From the NCBI GenBank assembly GCA_963749905.1, contig CAVVOF010000004.1, positions 620,001 to 684,000 on the forward strand: a DNA stretch of 64,000 nt, written 5' to 3'. The position numbers and the translations under genes were made by a program. Below are positions 45,398 to 53,813 of this stretch, one piece after another. Within the stretch, counting starts at the first letter, position 1. The number at the start of each line of letters is the position of its first letter. Origin of the DNA: UBA10649 sp963749905. GTDB taxonomy: Bacteria; Actinomycetota; Actinomycetes; S36-B12. The notes under the pieces are model-generated. The model had not been told where the DNA came from. It saw only the letters and a list, made by a program, of their open reading frames with translations, and ran no database searches.

Positions 45398-46198
45398 ATG
45401 ACCGTCGTCGCCGTGCTGTCCATGAAGGGCGGCGTAGGCAAGTCCACCGTGGCCCTGGGCCTGGCGAGTGCCGCGTGGGACCGCGACCTGCGCACCCTGG
45501 TGATCGACATGGACCCGCAGGCGAACGCCTCGATGGCCCTCGACGTCCTCGGCGCCGACTTCACCACCAGCGACGTGCTCGCGGACGCACGGGCCGGGAC
45601 GGCGGCGGACGCCGTCGTCGAGAGCGGCTGGGGCCCCAACGTGTCGGTCATCGCCGCCGAGCGGTCCCTGGAGCACCGAACCATCACGAGGAGCCGGCAC
45701 TCGTCACAGCGGCTGCGCACCGCTCTGGCCACTCTCCCAAAGCAGTACGACGTGGTCCTGATCGACTGCCCGCCGTCGCTCGGCGAGCTGACGCGCAACG
45801 CCCTCACCGCCTCCGACCGGGCGGTGATCGTCACCGAGCCTTCCCACTTCTCCCTGCACGGGGCGGTTGAAGCACTCGAGGCCGTCGACGTGATCGCCCG
45901 CACCACGAACCCGCGACTGACGGCCGCGACCGTCGTCGTCAACCGGTTCCGTCCTGACGACCGCGAGCACCGGCTGAACCTCGAGCGACTCGCGGACGCG
46001 CACGGCCGGCTGGTGTACGACCCGCCGCTCCCGGAGTGCGCGGGCATCCCGCAGTCGCAGCGAGCCGTGAGCCCGATCCACACGTGGAACTCGCCGGGCT
46101 CGCGCGAGGTGTCGGAGATCATGGACGACCTGCTCGACATGCTCGTGCCGCCCCGGCAGCCGGAGCCCCGCGTCTCGATTCGCCGGTTCCTGACGTGA
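45398..46198 (+). CDS. ParA/MinD-like partition ATPase
   Basis: The 266-residue protein has the deviant Walker A KGGVGKST near residue 10, the Walker A' DMDPQANAS and Walker B DVVLIDCPPS. It is not next to parB or other origin genes, so it is an orphan ParA. Its stop overlaps a small ribbon-helix-helix-like gene (GTGA). This arrangement suits systems that position a protein cargo or segregate a small replicon; the cargo is unknown. Confidence 0.87.
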   Translation: MTVVAVLSMKGGVGKSTVALGLASAAWDRDLRTLVIDMDPQANASMALDVLGADFTTSDVLADARAGTAADAVVESGWGPNVSVIAAERSLEHRTITRSRHSSQRLRTALATLPKQYDVVLIDCPPSLGELTRNALTASDRAVIVTEPSHFSLHGAVEALEAVDVIARTTNPRLTAATVVVNRFRPDDREHRLNLERLADAHGRLVYDPPLPECAGIPQSQRAVSPIHTWNSPGSREVSEIMDDLLDMLVPPRQPEPRVSIRRFLT

Positions 46199-46473
46199 CG
46201 CCGTCCGAGGGCACGCGGCCGCGGCTGCAGAAGGCCCCCGATGCCGACGTGCACCCGAGCATGCCGCAGGACGAGGAACCCGAGTCGAACCTGCGTCGTC
46301 CGGGCGTGAGCACCGGCGACTCTGTGGGCATGCCGGACAAGAACAAGCCGGTCACCCTCGAGGTGCAGATCCCGAAGTCCCTGCGGAAGTCCGTCCGGGC
46401 AGAGGCGAAGCGTCGCGGCATCACCGTCGACGACCTGGTTGCCGAGGTCCTGCGGGACCGCCGCCAGCAGTAG
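46195..46473 (+). CDS. small ribbon-helix-helix-like partner of the ParA protein
   Basis: The 92-residue product has a disordered, charged N-terminal half and a C-terminal segment PVTLEVQIPKSLRKSVRAEA followed by KRRGITVDDLVAEVLRDRR. This reads as a strand plus two helices like the MetJ/Arc/CopG fold. GTG 46195 overlaps the ParA stop codon, so the two are translated together. In plasmid partition systems RHH proteins act as ParB-type DNA binders. Confidence 0.68.
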   Translation: MTPSEGTRPRLQKAPDADVHPSMPQDEEPESNLRRPGVSTGDSVGMPDKNKPVTLEVQIPKSLRKSVRAEAKRRGITVDDLVAEVLRDRRQQ

Positions 46474-46548
46474 CAGGCCGCTGCGCGGAACCTTGACCGC
46501 GCGCCTCCCGAGGATCACAGTTGTCCCGCTGGGGAGCGAGGCGGTGTG

Positions 46549-47223
46549 ATGACCACGTTCCCCGAGGTGCACCACCGGCCAGTCTCGGCCGCGTGGTTCG
46601 CCGCGGCCCGTTCCCTGATGGCCGCCGTCCTGGCGGCCGGGGTCAGTGGCCTGCTCGTCGGCGGCGTTCTGGGGCGGCTCGGCATGCGACTGCTCGCCCT
46701 GACCTCGCCGGAGATCGCGCAGGGTCGGCTCACCGATGACGCGGCCCGCGTGGGGCAGTTCACCCTTGGGGGGTCGGTCACCCTGGCCATCGCGCTGGCG
46801 GTAGGGAGCGCGCTTGTGGTCGGCCCGGCGTATCTGCTGGCCCGCCGCGCACTGCCGCCGTCGAGGCTGGGGAGGGTGGCGGGCTTCGCCCTGCTGACCG
46901 GGGCGATCGGCGGCGCGCTGTTCGTGCACGACCACCCGTCGTTCGACTACTCGATCCTCGAGCCGGTGTGGCTGGCCATCGCCATCTTCATCCTCGTCCC
47001 GGCGCTGGCTGGCGCGGGCACAGCCTTCCTCACCGAAGTGCTCGCGCCACCCCCTCGGCCCGCGCTTCCGGTGCCGTGGCAGGCCTGGTGGCGCAGCCGA
47101 CCGGTGACGATCCTCGGCTACGCGGTGTACTGGGGCCTGGTCACCTGGGGCGCATACAACATCGTCGTCGACGTCGTCTCGGTCGTCACCGATCGCGCCT
47201 CGGGGGCGCCCTTCACGCTCTGA
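46549..47223 (+). CDS. polytopic membrane protein, unknown
   Basis: The 224-residue protein shows five or six hydrophobic helices (for example LMAAVLAAGVSGLLVGGVLG, LAIALAVGSALVVGPAYLLA, LAIAIFILVPALAGAGTAF) and a short cytoplasmic linker rich in proline. I do not recognise a family or a catalytic motif. GTG 46546 is an alternative start. Confidence 0.65.
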   Translation: MTTFPEVHHRPVSAAWFAAARSLMAAVLAAGVSGLLVGGVLGRLGMRLLALTSPEIAQGRLTDDAARVGQFTLGGSVTLAIALAVGSALVVGPAYLLARRALPPSRLGRVAGFALLTGAIGGALFVHDHPSFDYSILEPVWLAIAIFILVPALAGAGTAFLTEVLAPPPRPALPVPWQAWWRSRPVTILGYAVYWGLVTWGAYNIVVDVVSVVTDRASGAPFTL

Positions 47224-47232
47224 CGGCCCTTC

Positions 47233-47781
47233 CTACTGCCGGGCGCGCCACTCGTCCTCGGTGATCGCGTAGACGAACTCGTCCGTCCACTCGCCCTTGA
47301 CGAACTCGTTCTCCCGCAGGAACCCCTCGCGACGCATCCCGAGCCGCTCCAGCACCCGCGCCGAAGCGAGGTTGCGCGCGTCCAGCCGCCCCATCACCCG
47401 ATGGGCACCGAGCTCCTCGAACGCCAGCGCCACCATCGCGGCCGCCGCCTCGGTCGCGTAGCCGGCGCCGGCCGCCTCGGGCAGGAAGACGTACCCCACC
47501 TCGCACTGCCGGTGCTCGGCGCTCACCAGGCACACCCCGACCTCGCCGAGGTACCGACCGTCGAGCTCGACCGCCAGGTTGCGCCACTCCCCCTCGGCCG
47601 GCAGGTCGACCGGCAGCCGCTTCTCCAGGTGCGTCGCGGCCGCGTCCCCGTCCAGCTCCGCCTCGTACAGGTAGCGGACCACGTCCGGATCCCCGTACAT
47701 CCGCTGATGCTCGACCAGGTCGTCCATCGACAGCGCGCGCAGGAGCAGGCGCTCGGTCCGGATGGGCAGTCGCATCGTCAT
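47233..47781 (-). CDS. GNAT-family N-acetyltransferase
   Basis: A 182-residue acetyltransferase of the RimJ/RimL type: RTERLLLRALSMDDL at the N-terminus, GEVGVCLVSAEHRQCEVGYVF, the acetyl-CoA loop EAAGAGYATEAAAAMVALAF and NLASARVLERLGMRREGFLRE. Substrate unknown. Its start overlaps the stop of the MFS gene upstream (ATGA). Confidence 0.88.
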   Translation of the reverse strand: MTMRLPIRTERLLLRALSMDDLVEHQRMYGDPDVVRYLYEAELDGDAAATHLEKRLPVDLPAEGEWRNLAVELDGRYLGEVGVCLVSAEHRQCEVGYVFLPEAAGAGYATEAAAAMVALAFEELGAHRVMGRLDARNLASARVLERLGMRREGFLRENEFVKGEWTDEFVYAITEDEWRARQ

Positions 47782-49037
47782 GGCACCGGGTGACGTGCGT
47801 CGTACCTCAGGAAGCCCGGGAACTTCGCGGCCAGGGCCAGCGATCCGACGATGCAGGCCACGCCGCCGGTGATCACGGAGAACGCCTCTCCGCCCAGTGC
47901 CGCCACGGTGCCCGCCTCCACGTCGCCCAGTCGCGGTCCACCCGCCACGACGACGGTGAACACGCCCTGCAGTCTGCCGCGGAACTCGTCCGGCGTCGCC
48001 GCCTGCAGGATTGTTGTCCGGAAGACCGCCGAGACGTTGTCGGCGGCCCCGGCGATGGCGAGCAGCAACAGCGCCAATGGGAGCCACCGCACGAGTCCGA
48101 ACACGGTGATGGCCAGCCCCCAGACGAGGATCGCGCCGACGATGGCTCGGCCCTGCCAGCGCACTCGGCCCAGCGGGCCGGAGAACACCCCGGACACCAA
48201 TGCACCGGCCGCGGGAGCCGCGGACAGCAGCCCGAGCACGAGCGCGACGTCCGCCGTCGACCCGCCGTACCACTGTGCCGCGATGGCCGGGAACAGGGCG
48301 CGCGGCATGCCGAAGACCATCGCCACGATGTCCTGGTAGAAGGTCATCTGCAGATTCCGCTTGCCGCGCAGGAAGGCGAAGCCCTCCCGAACCGAGGCCC
48401 AGCCGGCACGCGGCCGCTCCGCACCGGGCGCGACCACGGGCGGCAGGCTGGGCAGCCGGATCATCGCCCACAGCACGATCGTGAAGGCGACCACGTCGAC
48501 GGCGTACGCGGTCGTGACCGTCCCGGTCGCCGCGACCAGCACGCCGCCGAGCACCGGTCCCAGGGTGAAGCCGAGGTTCCAGGTCACCATCCCGAGGGCG
48601 TTGGCGGCCGGCAGCAGTTCGGCCGGCACGATGCGGGGGATGATCGCCTGCCGCGCCGGATTGCCGACGGCGAAGAACGCGGACTGCACCGCCACGATCA
48701 GGTACAGCAGCCCGATGTGATCGGCGCCCGCCAGCGCCTGTCCGAGGAACCCGACCGAGCAGAGCCACAGGCCGGCCGCCGAGACCACGCCCACCTTCCG
48801 GCGGTCGAACGCGTCGGACAGCGTGCCGCCGTAGAGGCCGAACCCCACCAGCGGGACCAGTTGGAAGAGCCCGACCAGCCCGACCATGAAGCTGGATCGG
48901 GTCAGGTCCCACACCTGGAGGCCCACGGCCACCGAGGTCATCTGCTGACCGACGTTGCTGACGCCCAACGCTGCCCACAGGCGGCGGTACGGCGCGCTGA
49001 CCCGCAGGGGGGTCAGGTCGGCCAGGATGCGCGCCAC
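47778..49037 (-). CDS. MFS transporter, EntS-like
   Basis: A 419-residue 12-helix exporter of the enterobactin-exporter-like MFS group (RLWAALGVSNVGQQMTSVAVGLQVWDLT, GGTLSDAFDRRKV, NPARQAIIPRIVPAELLPAANAL, ATPDEFRGRLQGVF). GTG start. Such transporters export siderophores or drugs; no siderophore genes are nearby. Confidence 0.85.
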   Translation of the reverse strand: MARILADLTPLRVSAPYRRLWAALGVSNVGQQMTSVAVGLQVWDLTRSSFMVGLVGLFQLVPLVGFGLYGGTLSDAFDRRKVGVVSAAGLWLCSVGFLGQALAGADHIGLLYLIVAVQSAFFAVGNPARQAIIPRIVPAELLPAANALGMVTWNLGFTLGPVLGGVLVAATGTVTTAYAVDVVAFTIVLWAMIRLPSLPPVVAPGAERPRAGWASVREGFAFLRGKRNLQMTFYQDIVAMVFGMPRALFPAIAAQWYGGSTADVALVLGLLSAAPAAGALVSGVFSGPLGRVRWQGRAIVGAILVWGLAITVFGLVRWLPLALLLLAIAGAADNVSAVFRTTILQAATPDEFRGRLQGVFTVVVAGGPRLGDVEAGTVAALGGEAFSVITGGVACIVGSLALAAKFPGFLRYDARHPVP

Positions 49038-49148
49038 GGGCGAGAACCTACGCCGCCGGGTCGAGCCGCCCGCGGCAGCCCGCTCTCGGGGGTTCCGTCA
49101 TGCACCCGGACGTGCCACCCTGACCATGTCCCCTCACCGGAGGTCCGA

Positions 49149-49475
49149 ATGCTGAAGCCGCTCGCGCGCGTCGCCGTCGCTCTGGTGGCCGCTGCCCTGG
49201 GGATGTCCCTGCTGGCCGCGCCCGCCCAGGCGGCCCGCCGCGACACCGACGGCGACGGCATGCCCGACCGCTGGGAGAAGGCCCACAACCTGAACTGGCG
49301 CAAGGCCAACGCCCGCGCCGACGCCGACAAGGACGGCATCAGCAACATCCGCGAGTTCCGCCTCGGCCTCGATCCGCGGCGTGCGGACGGTCAGTGCAGC
49401 GAGCTGCAGAAGGCCCTCGGGGCCGACGATCCGTCCGAGTGCGGCAGTGCGTCGATCACGTTGTTCCTGAGCTGA
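49149..49475 (+). CDS. small secreted calcium-binding-repeat protein
   Basis: The 108-residue product has a signal peptide (cleavage near APAQA, residue 28). Two acidic loops of the thrombospondin-3/dockerin kind follow: RDTDGDGMPDRWEKAHNLN and DADKDGISNIREFRLGLDP. These fit a short calcium-binding unit usually seen at the ends of larger secreted proteins, here alone. Two cysteines near the C-terminus may pair. GGAGG precedes the ATG by 5 nt. Confidence 0.75.
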   Translation: MLKPLARVAVALVAAALGMSLLAAPAQAARRDTDGDGMPDRWEKAHNLNWRKANARADADKDGISNIREFRLGLDPRRADGQCSELQKALGADDPSECGSASITLFLS

Positions 49476-49477
49476 AC

Positions 49478-50180
49478 TCAGGGGGACAGCCGCTCCACCC
49501 GCCACGGTGTCGCGTCGTCGAGCGCGGCGACCTCGCCGTCACGGGAGCGGAAGCGCAGCCGGTCGTGCAGCCGCGACGGACGCCCCTGCCAGAACTCGAC
49601 CGACGTGGCGCGCACCAGCCAGCCGCCCCAGAACTCCGGCACCGGCACGTCGCTGCCCTCGGGGTACTGGTCCGCCAGCCGGGCGTACTCGGTCTCGATC
49701 ACGTCGCGGTCGGGGATGACGTCCGACTGCCGACTGGCCCACGCACCCAGCCGCGAGCCATGCGGGCGGCTCGCGTAGTACTCGGCCGACTCCTCCCGCG
49801 GCAGTCGCTCGGCCCGTCCGACCACGACGATCTGCCGGTGCAGGGCGAACCACGGGAACACGCAGGGACGCACCGGGTCGGGCATCCAGCTGGCGGCTCT
49901 TCGTCGACCCGTAGTTGGTGAAGAAGACGAAGCCACGCGGGTCGACGTCCTTGAGCAGCACGGAACGGGCAGTCGGCTGGTCGTCGTCCCCGACGGTGGC
50001 CAGCACCATCGCGTTCGGCTCGGGAAAGCCGGCGGCGGCGGCCTCCGCGAACCATGACTGGAACTGACCGAGGGGAGTGTCCGCGAGGCCGTCCTCTTCC
50101 AGGACACCGCTGTCATAGGAGACCCGAAGGTCGGCCAGGCGCTGGGGGCCGTCCTCGGGTGGCGGAGACCACAGACTCAT
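49478..50180 (-). CDS. pdxH: pyridoxamine 5'-phosphate oxidase, frameshifted
   Basis: Oxidises pyridoxamine or pyridoxine phosphate to PLP with FMN. The N-terminal part (MVLATVGDDDQPTARSVLLK, GFVFFTNYGSTKSRQL) and C-terminal part (CVFPWFALHRQIVVVGRAER, FWGGWLVRATSVEFWQGRPS, RLHDRLRF) are in different frames. One extra base near 49878-49884 separates RQLDA from DPVRPCVFPW. Corrected length is 233 residues, normal for PdxH. All other motifs are intact, so sequence error is likely. Confidence 0.9.
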
Positions 50181-50249
50181 GACCCGATCTCACCACGGAT
50201 CCGCGCTCCATGTTGAATGAGAGGCCGCAGCCCACCTGAGGAGGACGCC

Positions 50250-51377
50250 GTGGCCGATTTCGTTCCCGGACTTGAGGGAGTCGTGGCGTTCGAGACCCAG
50301 ATCGCCGAGCCCGACCGCGACGGCAGCGTCCTGCGCTACCGCGGCGTCGACATCGAGGACCTCGTCGGCAAGGTCTCCTACGGGAACGTGTGGGGCCTGC
50401 TCGTGGACAACGAGTTCAACCCGGGCATCCCCCCGGCCGAGCCGTTCCCCATCCCGATTCACTCCGGCGACGTGCGCGTCGACGTGCAGTCGGCCATCGC
50501 GATGCTGGCCCCGGCCTGGGGGCTCAAGCCGCTGCTCGACATCGACGACGACACCGCGCGCGAGAACCTCGCGCACGTGTCCGTGATGGCGCTGTCCTTC
50601 GTCGCCCAGTCCGCGCGCGGCATCGGCAAGCCGATGGTCCCGCAGGCGCAGATCGACGAGGCCAGCACGGTCGTCGAGCGCTTCATGCGGCGCTGGCGCG
50701 GCGAGCCCGACCCTGCGCACGTCCAGGCCGTCGACGCGTACTTCGTGTCCGCCGCCGAGCACGGCATGAACGCCTCGACCTTCACGGCGCGCGTCATCGC
50801 CTCCACCGGCGCCGACGTGGCCGCGGCCATCTCGGGCGCGGTCGGGGCCATGAGCGGACCCCTGCACGGCGGCGCGCCCAGCCGCGTCCTCGGCATGATC
50901 GAGGAGATCGAGCGCACCGGCGATGCCGAGACCTACGTCAAGGGCGTCCTCGACCGCGGCGAGCGGCTGATGGGCTTCGGCCACCGCGTGTACCGGGCGG
51001 AGGATCCTCGGGCGCGGGTGCTGCGCCGCACCGCACGCGAGCTCGACGCGCCGCGCTACCAGGTCGCCGAGGCGCTGGAGAAGGCGGCGCTGAAGGAGCT
51101 CCGCGAGCGGCGCCCGGACCGGGTCCTGGAGACCAACGTGGAGTTCTGGGCAGCCATCGTCCTCGACTTCGCGCAGGTGCCCGCACCGATGTTCACGTCG
51201 ATGTTCACCTGCGCACGGCTGGCCGGCTGGAGTGCGCACATCCTCGAGCAGAAGCGCACCGGACGACTCATCCGGCCGTCGGCGAAGTACGTCGGCCCGC
51301 GGCCGCGGCGCCCCGAGCAGGTGCCGGGCTGGGACGCGGCCATGGTGGCCCCCAGCGGCTACGCCCCGACCCCCTGA
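50250..51377 (+). CDS. citrate synthase, second (CitA/GltA2-like) type
   Basis: Condenses acetyl-CoA and oxaloacetate. The 375-residue protein has the catalytic histidines in AAEHGMNAST and GPLHGGAPS, GFGHRVYR, and the catalytic Asp in IVLDFAQVPAPMF. Its short length matches the type I bacterial or archaeal-like dimeric citrate synthases found as second copies in Actinobacteria; 2-methylcitrate synthase is an alternative. GTG 50250 has GAGGAGG upstream. Confidence 0.88.
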   Translation: MADFVPGLEGVVAFETQIAEPDRDGSVLRYRGVDIEDLVGKVSYGNVWGLLVDNEFNPGIPPAEPFPIPIHSGDVRVDVQSAIAMLAPAWGLKPLLDIDDDTARENLAHVSVMALSFVAQSARGIGKPMVPQAQIDEASTVVERFMRRWRGEPDPAHVQAVDAYFVSAAEHGMNASTFTARVIASTGADVAAAISGAVGAMSGPLHGGAPSRVLGMIEEIERTGDAETYVKGVLDRGERLMGFGHRVYRAEDPRARVLRRTARELDAPRYQVAEALEKAALKELRERRPDRVLETNVEFWAAIVLDFAQVPAPMFTSMFTCARLAGWSAHILEQKRTGRLIRPSAKYVGPRPRRPEQVPGWDAAMVAPSGYAPTP

Positions 51378-51408
51378 CTCCGCGGTCGGATCACTCGCTC
51401 GTCCCTAC

Positions 51409-51414
51409 TAGGGT
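51409..51414 (+). promoter_or_regulatory. putative -10 box of serC
   Basis: TAGGGT lies 32 nt upstream of GTG 51447, which in turn has its own GCAGGAG ribosome site. Unlike several other genes here, serC thus seems to have a short 5' leader. Confidence 0.4.
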
Positions 51415-51446
51415 TGGACATACCGCCCAACCGCAGGAGAAACACC

Positions 51447-52581
51447 GTGTCGGCCTCACCCGAAGACATCCGCATCCCCGCTGAGCTCCTCCCCTCCGAC
51501 GGCCGCTTCGGTGCCGGCCCGTCCAAGGTGCGCAAGGCCCAGGTCGACGCCCTCGCGTCGGTGTGGCAGACGTACCTCGGCACCTCGCACCGGCAGAAGA
51601 CCGTCAAGTCCCAGGTCGGCCGCCTGCGCCAGGGCCTCGCCCAGCTGTTCGACCTGCCCGAGGGCTACGAGGTCGTGCTCGGCAACGGCGGGTCCACCGC
51701 GTTCTGGGATGTGGCCTCCTTCGGCCTGATCCGCGACCGTGCGCAGTTCCTGACCTTCGGCGAGTTCGGTTCCAAGTTCGCCAGCGGCGTCAAGAAGGCC
51801 CCGCATCTGGGCGATCCGGTGATCCTGAAGTCGGACCCCGGCAGCGCGCCGGTCTTCGAGCCCGCCGCCGGCATCGACGCCTACTGCACCCCGCACAACG
51901 AGACGTCGACCGGCGTCGCGATCACCCCGACCCGCGTCTCCGGCGGGGACGACGACGCACTCGATGGTCTTCGACGCGACTTCGGGTGCCGGCGGCCTGG
52001 CCGTCGACCCGTCGCAGTTCGACACCTACTACTTCGCACCGCAGAAGTCCTTCGGCTCCGACGGCGGGATCTGGTTCGCCCTCATGTCGCCGCGGGCCAT
52101 CGAGCGGGCCGCCGAGATCAAGGAGTCCGGTCGCTGGATCCCCGACTTCCTCGACCTGCAGACCGCCATCGACAACTCACGCCTGGACCAGACGTACAAC
52201 ACCCCGGCCCTGGCCACCATCTACCTGATGGCCGAGCAGGTCGACTGGTTCAACGGCAACGGCGGCCTCTCCTGGGCCGCCGGACGCAGCGCGGAGTCGT
52301 CCGGCGTGATCTACGACTGGGCCGACGCCAGCGAGCTGGCCACCCCGTTCGTGACCGACCCGGCCCTGCGCTCGAAGGTCGTCGCGACCATCGACATCGA
52401 CGACGCCATCGATGCCACGCTGATCACGAAGGCCCTGCGGCTCAACGGCATCGTCGACACCGAGCCCTACCGCAAGCTGGGCCGCAACCAGCTGCGCATC
52501 GCGGTCTTCCCGGCCGTCGAGCCCGACGACGTCCGCCAGCTGATGCGCTCGATCGAGTACGTCATCGCGCAACTGACATGA
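51447..52581 (+). CDS. serC: phosphoserine aminotransferase, mycobacterial type, frameshifted
   Basis: PLP enzyme of serine synthesis converting 3-phosphohydroxypyruvate to phosphoserine. RFGAGPSKVRKAQ, SHRQKTVKSQVG, LGNGGSTAFWDVASFGL and CTPHNETSTGV lie in one frame. FDATSGAGGLAVDPS and the PLP-lysine segment YYFAPQKSFGSDGGIW lie in another. The break is one extra base near 51959-51964, after GGDDDAL. Corrected length is 377 residues, the usual size. It overlaps the MFS gene by four bases. Confidence 0.92.
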
Positions 52582-53813
52582 CCGAACCCTGGCTTGACGG
52601 GGCACCGGTCCCCGCAGCCGGGGCCTCAGCCCGCTTCACCCGCCCGTTGCGGGACCGACCGACGTGGGTGTCGTACGTCCAGATCTCCCTGTGGGCGTGG
52701 TTCCTGTACGGCTTCGGCGCCACCCAGGCGCTGCTGCGCGACGAGCAGGGCACCAGCCGCTCCGTCGGGTCACTGCACGGAACCGCGTTCGCGATCGGCG
52801 GCCTGCTCGGCGCCCTCGCGACGGCCCCGGCCATCCGGCGCTGGGGACGAGGCACCGTGCTCCGCGCCACCTCGATCGCGTCCCTCGCGTCCCTGCTGAT
52901 CTACACCTGGCCGAACGCGTCGCCGGCGGTGTCGATGACGGGTGCCGCGCTCGCAGCGTTCTTCGGCACCGCGATGCTCATCTCGGCCAACGCCTTCCTG
53001 CTGGACCATCAGGGGGCGGCGGGGCCGGCCGCGCTGACGGAGGCCAACGCACTCGCGTCGTTCTTCGGGATCCTCGGCCCGCTGGCCATCGGCCTGGGCG
53101 CCGCCACCGTGCTCGGCTGGAGGTGGGGGCTGTGGATCGTCGTCATCGGCCTGGTCGTCGTCGAGGTCTGGCGCGGCCGCCACGTGCTCGCGTACGGCAC
53201 CCGGGAGCTGGCCCGCAGCGAGGCCTCCCGTGGGAGGTTCAAGGCACCGGTCTACTGGTCGCTCGGCGTGATCATGTTCTTCCTGGCGACCGAGTTCTCG
53301 CTGACGTTCTGGGGAGCCGACCTGCTCCGGGAGCGGTGCGACTTCGGAGCGGCCGCGGCCGCCGCGTCACTCGGAGCGGTCACGTCGGGAATGCTCGTCG
53401 GCCGGATCTGGGGGTCCCGCCTCGCCGAGCGTCACCCGAGCGAGTCGGTGCTCAAGGCATCCATCGTCTTCGCGCTCGCCGCCTTCGCACTGACGTGGGC
53501 CTTCACCTACTGGCCGGTCGTCCTGCTCGGCATGTTCCTGACCGGAATGGGCATCGGGGTGCACTGGCCGATGGGCGTCGCGCGAGTCGTGCGCGCCTCC
53601 CGCGGCAACACCGATCGCGCGACGGCCGCCGCCTCGTTCGCGGGCGCGATCTCGATCGCCGTCGCGCCGTTCGCGCTCGGCACCCTCTCCGACGCGATCG
53701 GCTTCCACCTGGCGTTCCTTCTCGTGCCGATGTTCCTGCTGGCCGCGCTGGGCATCATGGTCCTTCGGCCGGTGCCCGACCTGGTCGCGACCGTCGACGC
53801 CACTCCGCGATAG
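52578..53813 (+). CDS. MFS transporter
   Basis: A 411-residue 12-helix transporter (SYVQISLWAWFLYGFGATQALLRDE, GTAFAIGGLLGALATAPAIRRWGRG, LTGMGIGVHWPMGVARVVRAS). Substrate unknown. Its start overlaps the serC stop (ATGA), so it is co-translated with serC. Its 3' end overlaps the opposite-strand gene by 59 bp. Confidence 0.85.
   Translation: MTEPWLDGAPVPAAGASARFTRPLRDRPTWVSYVQISLWAWFLYGFGATQALLRDEQGTSRSVGSLHGTAFAIGGLLGALATAPAIRRWGRGTVLRATSIASLASLLIYTWPNASPAVSMTGAALAAFFGTAMLISANAFLLDHQGAAGPAALTEANALASFFGILGPLAIGLGAATVLGWRWGLWIVVIGLVVVEVWRGRHVLAYGTRELARSEASRGRFKAPVYWSLGVIMFFLATEFSLTFWGADLLRERCDFGAAAAAASLGAVTSGMLVGRIWGSRLAERHPSESVLKASIVFALAAFALTWAFTYWPVVLLGMFLTGMGIGVHWPMGVARVVRASRGNTDRATAAASFAGAISIAVAPFALGTLSDAIGFHLAFLLVPMFLLAALGIMVLRPVPDLVATVDATPR

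Noticed and set aside
43078..46935. 1285-codon open frame on the minus strand
   Set aside because: It runs antisense to photolyase, ParA and others, has a composition of random high-GC antisense (Arg, Gly, Ala, Val, His repeats) and matches no family; the real genes in this span are clear on other frames.
47778..49037. Siderophore export locus
   Set aside because: The MFS protein resembles EntS-like exporters but no NRPS, IucA-like or iron-uptake genes are adjacent, so only a transporter is called.
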